Shown: positions 15,434 to 22,412 of the stretch, piece by piece
Position numbering within the stretch: position 1 is the stretch's first letter
How the letters are laid out: each line of letters opens with the position of its first letter
Assembly: GCA_937983055.1 (NCBI GenBank)
Contig: CALJLA010000020.1
Span: forward strand, 1 to 24,730
Origin: an uncultured Pseudomonadota bacterium
GTDB taxonomy: Bacteria; Pseudomonadota; Gammaproteobacteria; Burkholderiales; Eutrophovitaceae
DNA: 24,730 nt
Direction of reading: 5' to 3'
Made by a program: the position numbers and the translations under genes
Notes under the pieces: generated by a model
What the model saw: only the letters and a program-made list of their open reading frames with translations
Told to the model about the DNA's origin: nothing
Databases searched by the model: none

Positions 15434-15909
15434 CGGTTTCCTCCCCTGGGTTTATCCGTGCGCGACTGCTGGGCGCGGCGCCGGTCCGACAGGCGCACCA
15501 CCTTGACGCCGTCGCGCGCCGCTTCGTCCGCCTCGGCGGCGGCGCGGTCGAACGCTGCCTGCGCAGCCAGCACCGCCTCGATGTTGCCCTCCGCCCAGGC
15601 GCGAATCTCGCGCAGCGTCTTGACCAGCGTGCGGCCGATCGGCGTCAGCGAATACTCGACTTTCGGCGGCACCGAGGCATAGACCTTTCGCGAGATCAGG
15701 CCGTCGCGCTCCAGCCCGCGCAGGGTCTGGGTCAGCATTTTCTGCGAGATGCCGCTCAGCTCGCGCTTGAGCTCGCCGAAGCGCTGGGTGCGCTGTGCCA
15801 GGCAGCCGACGATCATCACCGTCCACTTGTCGGCGATGCGGTCGAGCACCAGCCGCGTCGGGCAGCGCGCGTTGTAGATATTCCAGCGGGGCGGGCTTCT
15901 GGTTTCCAT
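15430..15909 (-). CDS. HxlR-family winged-helix transcriptional regulator
   Basis: The product is 159 residues with the HxlR/MarR-like DNA-binding core: CPTRLVLDRIADKWTVMIV at the N-terminus (Cys16 at the position where redox-sensing members have a cysteine), then RFGELKRELSGISQKMLTQ as the recognition region, and the wing with VPPKVEYSLTPIG. The C-terminal tail of about 50 residues is charged and alanine-rich, longer than in typical 110-130-residue members. HxlR proteins often sense electrophiles, quinones or aldehydes and repress neighbouring detoxification genes. It is divergent from the metallo-beta-lactamase-fold gene; palindromes in the 120-bp gap are likely operators for both. The start ATG 15909 is the only in-frame start near; GGAGG is 14 bases upstream, which is long. 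Confidence 0.92.
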   Translation of the reverse strand: METRSPPRWNIYNARCPTRLVLDRIADKWTVMIVGCLAQRTQRFGELKRELSGISQKMLTQTLRGLERDGLISRKVYASVPPKVEYSLTPIGRTLVKTLREIRAWAEGNIEAVLAAQAAFDRAAAEADEAARDGVKVVRLSDRRRAQQSRTDKPRGGNR

Positions 15910-15911
15910 CG

Positions 15912-15925
15912 GGTAACTGGTTACC
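15912..15925. promoter_or_regulatory. Candidate HxlR operator 1 (palindrome GGTAAC-n2-GTTACC)
   Basis: A 14-bp palindrome sits immediately upstream of the hxlR ATG, overlapping its ribosome-binding region. Half-site GTAAC/GTTAC recurs in operator 2, which supports autoregulation. Confidence 0.5.
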
Positions 15926-15934
15926 TCCGGGTGC

Positions 15935-15951
15935 TTACTTGCGAAAGGTAA
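15935..15951. promoter_or_regulatory. Candidate HxlR operator 2 (TTAC-n9-GTAA)
   Basis: The TTAC-n9-GTAA dyad overlaps the -35 of the divergent promoter. A bound dimer here would block transcription of the hydrolase gene. Confidence 0.5.
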
Positions 15952-15967
15952 CCAAGGTTCCTATTTT
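15939..15967 (+). promoter_or_regulatory. Promoter of the metallo-beta-lactamase-fold gene
   Basis: TTGCGA (15939-15944) and TATTTT (15962-15967) are separated by 17 bp, a reasonable sigma-70 arrangement. The leader to ATG 16030 would be about 55 nt. Confidence 0.5.
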
Positions 15968-16029
15968 GCGCAACCAGCGGGCGCGCACCCAAGCGGCCCG
16001 ACCGGCCCATTTGAGCGAAAGGAAACCCG

Positions 16030-16872
16030 ATGAAACCCCTGCAAGGTCTGATTGCATGCCTGTTTCTGCTGCTGTCGCTGGCCGCCACCGGCCGCGCGGC
16101 GGGGCTGACCGTAACGACCTACACCGCCCCTGACAGCGGTTTTGCGGTGAATTCGCACCTGATTGCGGGTGATCGCGACGCGGTGCTGGTGGATGCCCAG
16201 TTTCTGCTCGGCGAGGCCGCCGGGTTGGCGGCGTTCGTGCGCCGCTCGGGCAGAAACCTCACCCACATCATCGTCACGCATGGGCATCCCGATCACTTCT
16301 TCGGGCTGCAGGTGCTGCGCGAAGCCTTTCCTGATGCGCGCATCGTGGCCACCCGCGAGGTGATCGCCGGCATCGAGGCCTACGCGCCGCAGGCGATTGC
16401 CGCCTGGAAGCCGGTGTTCAAGGATCAGGTGCCCGACGACTTCGTGCGCCCGGCGTCGATCGATGCCGGACCGCTGTTTCTCGAAGGCGAGGAAATCCGC
16501 CTGATCGAAATCGGCCAGGCGGATTCGGCGCATGCCACCGTGCTGTGGCTGCCGGGCACCCGCGCGCTGCTTGCCGGCGACCTGGTGTACAGCGATGTAC
16601 ACCTGTGGCTTGCCGAGAATCGCCCCGAGGCCTGGCTCGCCGTGCTCGAGCGGCTGGAGGCGCTGTCGCCCGAGACGATCTATCCCGGCCACGGCCCTGC
16701 CGGCGGCATCGAGCTGATCGCGCGCAATCGCGAATACCTTCGCGCCTTCATCGATGCCACCGCCGCCCGCTCGACGCGGGAACAGGCGAGCGCGGCACTC
16801 AAGGGCGGATACCCGGGCTATGCGCTGCCGGTCATCGTCGACTACAGCGTGGCGGGCCGGCTGCCGCACTGA
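16030..16872 (+). CDS. Periplasmic MBL-fold metallo-hydrolase
   Basis: The 280-residue product has a signal peptide (1-23, ending GRAAG) and a complete metallo-beta-lactamase fold core: THGHPDHF (His84, His86, Asp88, His89), His168 in DSAHAT, Asp184 in LLAGDLVY and His221 in YPGHGP. This makes a dinuclear zinc site. The family is broad (lactonases, thioesterases, beta-lactamases, quinone-related hydrolases); the motif set does not decide the substrate. The ribosome site AAAGGA is well placed before ATG 16030. It is divergent from hxlR and probably under its control, which suggests a role in removing a toxic or unusual compound rather than constitutive antibiotic resistance. Confidence 0.88.
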   Translation: MKPLQGLIACLFLLLSLAATGRAAGLTVTTYTAPDSGFAVNSHLIAGDRDAVLVDAQFLLGEAAGLAAFVRRSGRNLTHIIVTHGHPDHFFGLQVLREAFPDARIVATREVIAGIEAYAPQAIAAWKPVFKDQVPDDFVRPASIDAGPLFLEGEEIRLIEIGQADSAHATVLWLPGTRALLAGDLVYSDVHLWLAENRPEAWLAVLERLEALSPETIYPGHGPAGGIELIARNREYLRAFIDATAARSTREQASAALKGGYPGYALPVIVDYSVAGRLPH

Positions 16873-16896
16873 GCGGCACCCGATTTGCCGGCGGCG

Positions 16897-17874
16897 TCAG
16901 GGCTGGCGGCGAAATCGGGTGGGCCGATCCCGTGCCTGAGCGCCGTGGTCGCGAAACCAGGCCAGCGTTTCGCCGATGGCCTGGTCGAGCGGCGTCGGCG
17001 CCTGTCCGAAGGTCGACTCGAAGCGGGCCGAGTCCATCACGAAATCGCGCTCGAACTGGTAGAGCATCTCGATCAGCTCGCGCACCTGCGGATCGAACAG
17101 GCCGAGCGCCTTCAGCGCCAGCCTCGGCGCGGCGGCGGATCGCGGGGTAGTCCCTGCGATGCGGTAGACGCGCTCGACGAACGCGCGGGTCGTCAGCGCC
17201 GGCGCCGACGGCACATGCCAGGCATGGCCATGCGCGCGGTCGTCCAGCGCAATCGTTTTCAACGCGCGCGCGAAATCGCCGAGATAGGTGTAGCTGTGCA
17301 GCCGGTCCGGATTGCCGATCAGCTGCGCGCGGCGCCCGTCCAGGGCGCGCGCGAACACCCGGCTGCCCATCGCCGCATTGAGCGTCGCGCCGGGGCCGAA
17401 AAAATCGGACCCGCGCCCGATCGCGACGCGCTGCCCGCCTGCCCGGTGCCGCTCGAGCAGGCGCTGGGCGATGGCGGCGCGGATGCGGCCCTTGCGGGTG
17501 GTGGCGGTGGCCGGCAGGTCTTCGGTCATCGGCCCGCTGACGGCGCCGTACAGATAAAGATTGTCGGCGTAGACCAGCGGTGCGCCGGCAAACGCGGCGC
17601 CTTCGGCGATGCCCTCGGCGATCGCCGGCAGCTGTTCCCATTGCGGGTAAGGCAGGCCGATGCAGTGATACACCGCGCTCGCACCTTCGCAGACCTCGCA
17701 GGTGTGCGCCGCGAGCGCCGCATCGATGCCGCCGACCTGGGTGTCGGCATCCTTGTCGAACGGCACGTGGCCGCTGCGGTTGAGCATGCGCACCGGCAGC
17801 CCGTCGGCGCGCAGCGCGCGCATCAGCGCGATGGCGAGCGGCCCGGTGCCGAAGATCACATGCCAGCCGCTCAA
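16897..17874 (-). CDS. NAD-dependent epimerase/dehydratase family protein (atypical SDR)
   Basis: The 325-residue product starts with a Rossmann motif, WHVIFGTGPLA, so the start must lie close before it. I chose TTG 17874, which overlaps the upstream TGA as TTGA and has GAGGTG seven bases upstream; GTG 17859 is the alternative. The central part has YADNLYLYG, the position of the SDR serine/tyrosine motif, and then TTRKGRIRA where classical extended SDRs have the YxxxK pair. The catalytic Tyr-Lys is therefore not in place, as in atypical SDRs. Residues SYTYLGDFARAL match the substrate-domain entry. It would bind NAD(P) and a sugar nucleotide or related molecule, but activity is uncertain. It is the second gene of an operon with the GguC-like gene. 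Confidence 0.83.
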   Translation of the reverse strand: MSGWHVIFGTGPLAIALMRALRADGLPVRMLNRSGHVPFDKDADTQVGGIDAALAAHTCEVCEGASAVYHCIGLPYPQWEQLPAIAEGIAEGAAFAGAPLVYADNLYLYGAVSGPMTEDLPATATTRKGRIRAAIAQRLLERHRAGGQRVAIGRGSDFFGPGATLNAAMGSRVFARALDGRRAQLIGNPDRLHSYTYLGDFARALKTIALDDRAHGHAWHVPSAPALTTRAFVERVYRIAGTTPRSAAAPRLALKALGLFDPQVRELIEMLYQFERDFVMDSARFESTFGQAPTPLDQAIGETLAWFRDHGAQARDRPTRFRRQP

Positions 17875-18872
17875 AGCGCGCGCACCTCGATCAGGCGCTG
17901 AGGTTCGCGCGCTGAGCCGAGCGGGTTGCGCAGCGGCCGGCCGAAAAGCGGCGCGCTGATCTCGAACACGTCGCCGGTCCGGGTCTCGATCTTCTTGGTG
18001 AAGCTGCCGGTGGCGGCGCCGAAGAAGTGCACATGCACGTCGCCGGGATGGCGGAACTCCGGATACTTGAAATGATGGTGCTCGAGGTTGGCGATCGAAT
18101 GGCACATGTTGTCGTCGCCCGACAGCCAGTCTTCCTGCCAGAGCACCTGGTCTCCACGCAGCAGCCGCGCCTGGCCTTTCACGCTGGCGGGCAGCTCGCC
18201 CAGCAGCAGTTCCGGCCCGTAGCTGCACTGGCGCAGCTTCGAGTGCGCGAGGTAGAGGTAATTCTGCCGCTCCATCACGTGGTCGGCGTACTCGTTGCCG
18301 AGCGCATAGCCCACGCGCAGCACCTCGCCGGCGTCGCCGATCAGGTAGATGCCCACGATCTCGACTTCCTCGCCGCCGTCCAGCGCGTAGGCCGGCAGCT
18401 CGAGCGGCTGCTCCGGCGAGACCACGCAGCGGCCGTCGCCCTTGTAGAACCATTCCGGCGCGGTGCCGATCTTGCCCGGCGCAGGCTTGCCGCCTTCCAC
18501 GCCCCACTTGAACATCTTCATCGAGTCGGTCAGTTCCGACTCGTCCTTCTGCAGCTTGGCGTGCATCGAGTCGCGCGCCGCCGCGCTGCCGAGGTGCGAC
18601 AGCCCGGTGCCGGTCACCAGGTGGTGATAGGGGTCGGGGTGATCGAATGGCGCGAGCAGCCGCTTCTCGCGCACGGCGTCCTCATAAGGCTCGCTGTTGC
18701 CGGACAGGCGTCGGGCGAGCAGCGACGACAGCGGCTCCTTCAGCCGCGCGGCTTCGAGCGCAAGGTCATAGAGCCTGCGCGCGCCGCGCACGATGTTGAG
18801 CTGGGTGCCGTCGTCGGACACCACGGCCACATGCCGGGCATCGTCGCGCCCCACGTACTGGACTGCTCTCAC
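17871..18872 (-). CDS. FAH-family protein, GguC / AraD1-like
   Basis: The 333-residue product starts at GTG 18872, five bases after the purine-rich GGGAGGAGG. It belongs to the fumarylacetoacetate hydrolase superfamily and has the GguC signature: YHHLVTGTGLSHLGSA (residues 82-97), the pair Glu169/Glu171 in GEEVEIVGIYL, GYALGNEYADHVMERQNYLY (188-207, with Asp197), SKLRQCSYGPEL, and HPGDVHVHFFG near the end. Metal is probably held by Glu169, Glu171 and Asp197. GguC/AraD1 proteins are linked to oxidative pentose or sugar-acid breakdown in other proteobacteria (dehydration or C-C cleavage of keto-deoxy acids). No sugar transporter lies in the window. It is coupled to the SDR gene and divergent from a lactonase-like hydrolase. 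Confidence 0.85.
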   Translation of the reverse strand: MRAVQYVGRDDARHVAVVSDDGTQLNIVRGARRLYDLALEAARLKEPLSSLLARRLSGNSEPYEDAVREKRLLAPFDHPDPYHHLVTGTGLSHLGSAAARDSMHAKLQKDESELTDSMKMFKWGVEGGKPAPGKIGTAPEWFYKGDGRCVVSPEQPLELPAYALDGGEEVEIVGIYLIGDAGEVLRVGYALGNEYADHVMERQNYLYLAHSKLRQCSYGPELLLGELPASVKGQARLLRGDQVLWQEDWLSGDDNMCHSIANLEHHHFKYPEFRHPGDVHVHFFGAATGSFTKKIETRTGDVFEISAPLFGRPLRNPLGSAREPQRLIEVRAL

Positions 18873-18955
18873 TTCAGCCTCCTCCCGTTGTCTTGTCGTT
18901 GAAGTTCCGCGGTCGCCGCGCGCGCGGCGGGCGCGGGCATGTTACACCCCGGCGC

Positions 18956-18961
18956 TATACT
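18956..18961 (+). promoter_or_regulatory. Candidate -10 (TATACT) of the alpha/beta hydrolase gene
   Basis: TATACT lies 31 bp before ATG 18992. No good -35 is present at the usual spacing, so support is weak. Confidence 0.3.
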
Positions 18962-18991
18962 CGGGCGGTGAACAGCGAGGAAAGGGCGGCG

Positions 18992-19777
18992 ATGAAGGCG
19001 CAGACCAACGGCATCCGCATCAATTACGAGATTCATGGCGAGCAGGGTCCCTGGGTGGTGCTCAGCCACTCGCTCGCCTGCAACCTGCGCATGTGGGACG
19101 GACAGATCGCGCAACTGCGCCGGCGCTACCGCGTGCTCGCCTTCGACACCCGCGGCCACGGCGGCAGCGACGCGCCCGCGGGCGCCTACGATTTCGAGAT
19201 GCTGGTGGACGATCTGCATGGCCTGCTGGCGGCGGCCGGGGTGGAACAGCCGCACTTCGTGGGGCTGTCGATGGGCGGCATGATCGGCATGTGGTCGGAG
19301 CTCAGGTACCCCGGACGCCTGCGCTCGCTGGTGCTGTGCGACACCTCGAGCCGTATCCCGCCGGAGGCGCAGCCGGTATGGCAGCAGCGCATCGAAATGG
19401 CGGGTGCGCAGGGCATGGCGGCACTGGTCGACGGCACGCTCGCGCGCTGGTTCACCGAGCCGTTCCGGCAGCGGCGCCGCGATGCGATCGAGCCGGTGGC
19501 GGCGATGATCCGCTCGACCCCGGTGGACGGGTACGTGGGCTGCTGCCACGCGATCCGCACGCTGGACATCACTGGCCGGCTGGGCAAGATCGCCTGCCCG
19601 GTGCAGATCATCGTCGGCGACCAGGACGCCGGCACGCCGGTGGCGATGTCGGAGGCGATCCGCGACGCCATTCCGGGCTCGACGCTGGTCGTGATTCCGC
19701 AGGCCTCGCACCTGTCCAACATCGAGCAGCCCGAGGCGTTCAACCGCGCGCTCGAGGGTTTTCTCGCCGAGCGGTGA
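18992..19777 (+). CDS. Alpha/beta hydrolase, 3-oxoadipate enol-lactonase (PcaD)-like
   Basis: The 261-residue product has the PcaD-like layout: INYEIHGEQGPWVVLSHSL at the N-terminus, DTRGHGGSD, nucleophile elbow GLSMGG (Ser93), acidic residue in VGDQDAGTP (Asp212) and catalytic histidine in QASHLSNIEQP (His240). PcaD-type enzymes open the enol-lactone of the beta-ketoadipate pathway, but the same fold covers other lactonases and esterases. ATG 18992 has GAGGAAAGG upstream; the frame is open to 18893 with a GTG at 18968, less well supported. No other pca gene is in the window, so a lactonase role beside the divergent GguC-like gene is a fair alternative. It is convergent with the SLC13 permease gene, 4 bp apart. 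Confidence 0.85.
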   Translation: MKAQTNGIRINYEIHGEQGPWVVLSHSLACNLRMWDGQIAQLRRRYRVLAFDTRGHGGSDAPAGAYDFEMLVDDLHGLLAAAGVEQPHFVGLSMGGMIGMWSELRYPGRLRSLVLCDTSSRIPPEAQPVWQQRIEMAGAQGMAALVDGTLARWFTEPFRQRRRDAIEPVAAMIRSTPVDGYVGCCHAIRTLDITGRLGKIACPVQIIVGDQDAGTPVAMSEAIRDAIPGSTLVVIPQASHLSNIEQPEAFNRALEGFLAER

Positions 19778-19781
19778 GCGC

Positions 19782-21650
19782 CTAGAACGGAAAGAAGCGC
19801 GGTATCGCGAAGGTGTACGCGGCGAGCATGAGCAGCGCCAGCGGCGCGCCGACGCGCACGAAGTCGAGAAATCGGTAACGGCCTGCGTGCATTACCAGCA
19901 GGTTGGTCTGGTAGGCCATCGGCGTCGCGAAGCTGAGATTGACGCCGGCAATGATCGCGATCACGAACGGTTCCGGCGACATCTCCAGCTGGCGGGCGAT
20001 GCCGATGGCGATGGGCGTGGCGATGATGCCGGCCGCGTTGTTCGACAGGATATTGGTCAGCAGCGCGGTCAGCAGCATCAGCGCGGCGAGCATCGCGGTT
20101 GCCGACAGGCCGGCGCTCGCGCGCACGAAGGCCTGCGCGATCCAGTCGCTGGCGCCGGTGGCCGTCAGCGCGATGCCGAGCGCAAGGCTCGCCACCACGA
20201 TCATCACCACCTGCGAGCTCAGGCCCTGGCCGGCTTCCTTCCAGCTCAGACACCGGGTTGCCAGCATCACCGTCACCCCGATCAGGGCCGACACGCTGAT
20301 CGGCAGCATGCCGGTCGCGGCGGCGGCGATCACCGCCGCCATGGTGGCGAGCGCCAGCGGCGCCTTGCGCGTGTCCGGCAGGTCGATGCGCGAGTCGAGC
20401 ACCAGGAAGCCGTGCGTCGCCTTCAGCCGCGCGATGCTGGCGGCGCTGCCCTGGACCAGCAGCACGTCGCCGGTACGCAGCGTCACATCGCCCAGCCCCT
20501 CGCGCTGGACGGCGTCCTCCAACTGGCCGCGATGGATGGCCAGCACGAACAGGCCGTACTCGTCGGCGAAGCGCGCGCGCCGGATGGTCGAGCCGTTCAG
20601 CGGCGAATCCTCGGTGACCACGACCTCGACCAGGCGCTGCTTTGCGGCTTCCTCCTGCTCGCCGTCCTCGCCGGACGCTTCTTCGCCCTCCGTGGCGCGC
20701 TCCGGCGCGGTTTCGGGCTGCGGCGTTTCGCGGTTATGCAGGCTGGCGCCAAGCAGGCCCTCCAGTTCCTTCAGCCGCTCGGGCGTGTCGACCACGCGCA
20801 GGCGGTCGCCCGGCGCGAATTTCATCGTCGGCAGCCGCGCGAGCGACGGCCCGTCGCCGCGGCGCACCTCGACCAACCGCAGTTCGCCATCGGTGAGCTT
20901 GCGCACCTCGGCCAGCGTCTTGCCGGCGACTTGGCTGTCCTCGCCGATGTGCAGCTCGGCGCGGAACAGCCGCTGCGAACGGTCCGACAGCAGCGGCGCG
21001 CGCGCCGGCAGCAGGCGCGGCGCCACCAGCCACAGAAAAAGAATGCCGATCAGCCCGACCAGCGCCATCGGCACGGCGAAGTCGAACATGGCCAGCCGGC
21101 GCATGCCGAGGTCGTGCGCCACCGCGACCACCAGCAGGTTGGTCGACGTGCCGATGGTGGTGACGGTGCCGCCGATCACCGTCGCCAGCCCGAACGGCAT
21201 CAGCACGCTCGACGGCGAGGTCTTCGCGCGCAGCGATACGGCCACCAGGATCGGCAGCAGCATCACCACGATCGGCGTGTTGTTGACCAGGGCGCTCAGC
21301 ATGGCGGCGACCAGCATGGTCGCCAGCAGCGACACGCCGGGTGCGATCTGCCACAGGCGCGCCAGCACGCGCGCCACCAGCCGCAGCGCGCCGGTGGTTT
21401 CGATGCCCTTGCCGAGCACCATCAGCGCGCACACCGCGATCAGCGCCTCGTGCCCGAAACCGGCGATCAGGTCGGCGGGCGCGACGCGGCCGGCCTCGCC
21501 CTCGTAGGGAAACAGCTGGAAGCCGGCGACCAGCACGATGAACACGATCAGGCTCGAGGTCTGCAGCGCGATGCGTTCCTGCGCGAACAGCACCAGCGCG
21601 ACCACGGTGAGCAGCATCACGGCGATTGCATGCGGGTCGGGCGGCGGCAT
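19782..21650 (-). CDS. SLC13/DASS-family permease with two TrkA-C (RCK-C) domains
   Basis: The product is 622 residues from ATG 21650, chosen because it lies 37 bp after the upstream DUF3429 stop; the frame is open to 21725 but that would overlap the neighbour. Layout: hydrophobic N-terminal half with VNNTPIVVM (123-131) and the TIGTSTNLLV motif (165-174); a cytoplasmic block with a first TrkA-C domain (about 230-300), an acidic Glu/Ala/Gly linker (310-338) and a second TrkA-C domain (about 339-420); then the second hydrophobic half with ILSNNAAGII. This is the divalent-anion:sodium symporter group whose members carry sulfate, phosphate or dicarboxylates. TrkA-C domains usually bind a small ligand. 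The substrate is unknown. Confidence 0.9.
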   Translation of the reverse strand: MPPPDPHAIAVMLLTVVALVLFAQERIALQTSSLIVFIVLVAGFQLFPYEGEAGRVAPADLIAGFGHEALIAVCALMVLGKGIETTGALRLVARVLARLWQIAPGVSLLATMLVAAMLSALVNNTPIVVMLLPILVAVSLRAKTSPSSVLMPFGLATVIGGTVTTIGTSTNLLVVAVAHDLGMRRLAMFDFAVPMALVGLIGILFLWLVAPRLLPARAPLLSDRSQRLFRAELHIGEDSQVAGKTLAEVRKLTDGELRLVEVRRGDGPSLARLPTMKFAPGDRLRVVDTPERLKELEGLLGASLHNRETPQPETAPERATEGEEASGEDGEQEEAAKQRLVEVVVTEDSPLNGSTIRRARFADEYGLFVLAIHRGQLEDAVQREGLGDVTLRTGDVLLVQGSAASIARLKATHGFLVLDSRIDLPDTRKAPLALATMAAVIAAAATGMLPISVSALIGVTVMLATRCLSWKEAGQGLSSQVVMIVVASLALGIALTATGASDWIAQAFVRASAGLSATAMLAALMLLTALLTNILSNNAAGIIATPIAIGIARQLEMSPEPFVIAIIAGVNLSFATPMAYQTNLLVMHAGRYRFLDFVRVGAPLALLMLAAYTFAIPRFFPF

Positions 21651-21687
21651 GGCGGGTTCCGGTCGGGCGCGCGATCGTGCTTCGGGG

Positions 21688-22137
21688 TCAGGCCGCGCGG
21701 GGCAGGGTGCCGAGCAGCGAGGCAATGGCGCCGAGGGTGAGCCACAGCCGCAGGCGTAGATACCAGGCCGGCAGCCGGGCGAGGCGGGCGACCCGCCGGT
21801 CCATGGCGTAATGCGCGAGGAACATGATCGCCATCAGCAGCAGGCCGGCGCGGGTGGGCAGCATCAGTGCCAGCCAGGCGGCCAGCGCCGGCGCGATGCT
21901 CCAGCCGTAGACACGCCCGCGGTCGAACTCGTCGATGGGCAGCAGCATGGCGAAGGCCCAGTGCAGCGCGCCGACGAAGCTCAGGATCACCGCGCCGTAA
22001 TACGCCGCGTAACGGGCCGACAGGCCGCTGTCCGGCGGCGGCAGCAGCCAGGCGCCGGCCGCGAGCGCGATGAACGGCAGCAGGCCGCCGAGGCCAAGGA
22101 TCAGCGGCGTGGGAGGGATGCGGGTGTCGGGGGTCAT
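21688..22137 (-). CDS. DUF3429 domain membrane protein
   Basis: The 149-residue product has four to five membrane helices and the DUF3429 pattern: PLILGLGGLLPFIALA at the start, YGAVILSFVGALHWAFAM in the middle (conserved His), and YGWSIAPALAAWLALM after it. Function is unknown. The start ATG 22137 has an AGGAAG ribosome site. It lies just upstream of the SLC13 permease gene on the same strand and is probably co-transcribed with it. Confidence 0.88.
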   Translation of the reverse strand: MTPDTRIPPTPLILGLGGLLPFIALAAGAWLLPPPDSGLSARYAAYYGAVILSFVGALHWAFAMLLPIDEFDRGRVYGWSIAPALAAWLALMLPTRAGLLLMAIMFLAHYAMDRRVARLARLPAWYLRLRLWLTLGAIASLLGTLPRAA

Positions 22138-22253
22138 CTTCCTGGTCGAATGCTCGGTGCCCGGACAATGATAAGGCGGACTCGGCGCGCCGGCCTGCGG
22201 CCGGCCTCAGACGCCTTCAACGCAGAGGACGCGGAGAAAGACGAAAGCATGAA

Positions 22254-22377
22254 CGAACCACCAAGACACCAATACACCAAGAGAAACAGAAACGACGAGT
22301 TTGGTGTCATTGCGCCGTCATGCTCTGGTTCTCGATCTTCTTGGTGCCCTTGGTGTCCTTGGTGCCTTGGTGGTTCG
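22254..22377. repeat. Inverted-repeat element, copy B
   Basis: The left arm starts CGAACCACCAAGACACCAA and continues with ACACCAAGAGA; the right arm is its partner with one or two more CACCAAG-type units. Both arms end at the outside with the same CGAACCACC as copy A. Inside, GAGAAACAGA (22281-22290) pairs with TCTGGTTCTC (22324-22333) with one mismatch. The left flank (GCGGAGAAAG) also resembles the left flank of copy A. It sits between the DUF3429 gene and the nuclease gene, with no coding region. Confidence 0.82.
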
Positions 22378-22412
22378 CTTCGTTGTCTTCCAGCCCGGAG
22401 TCCCGAGCTTCG

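Noticed and set aside
19887..21740. Plus-strand frames (617 and 522 codons) antisense to the permease
   Set aside because: His/Arg/Gln-rich or Ser/Arg-rich translations without membrane segments or motifs; the permease on the minus strand is convincing.
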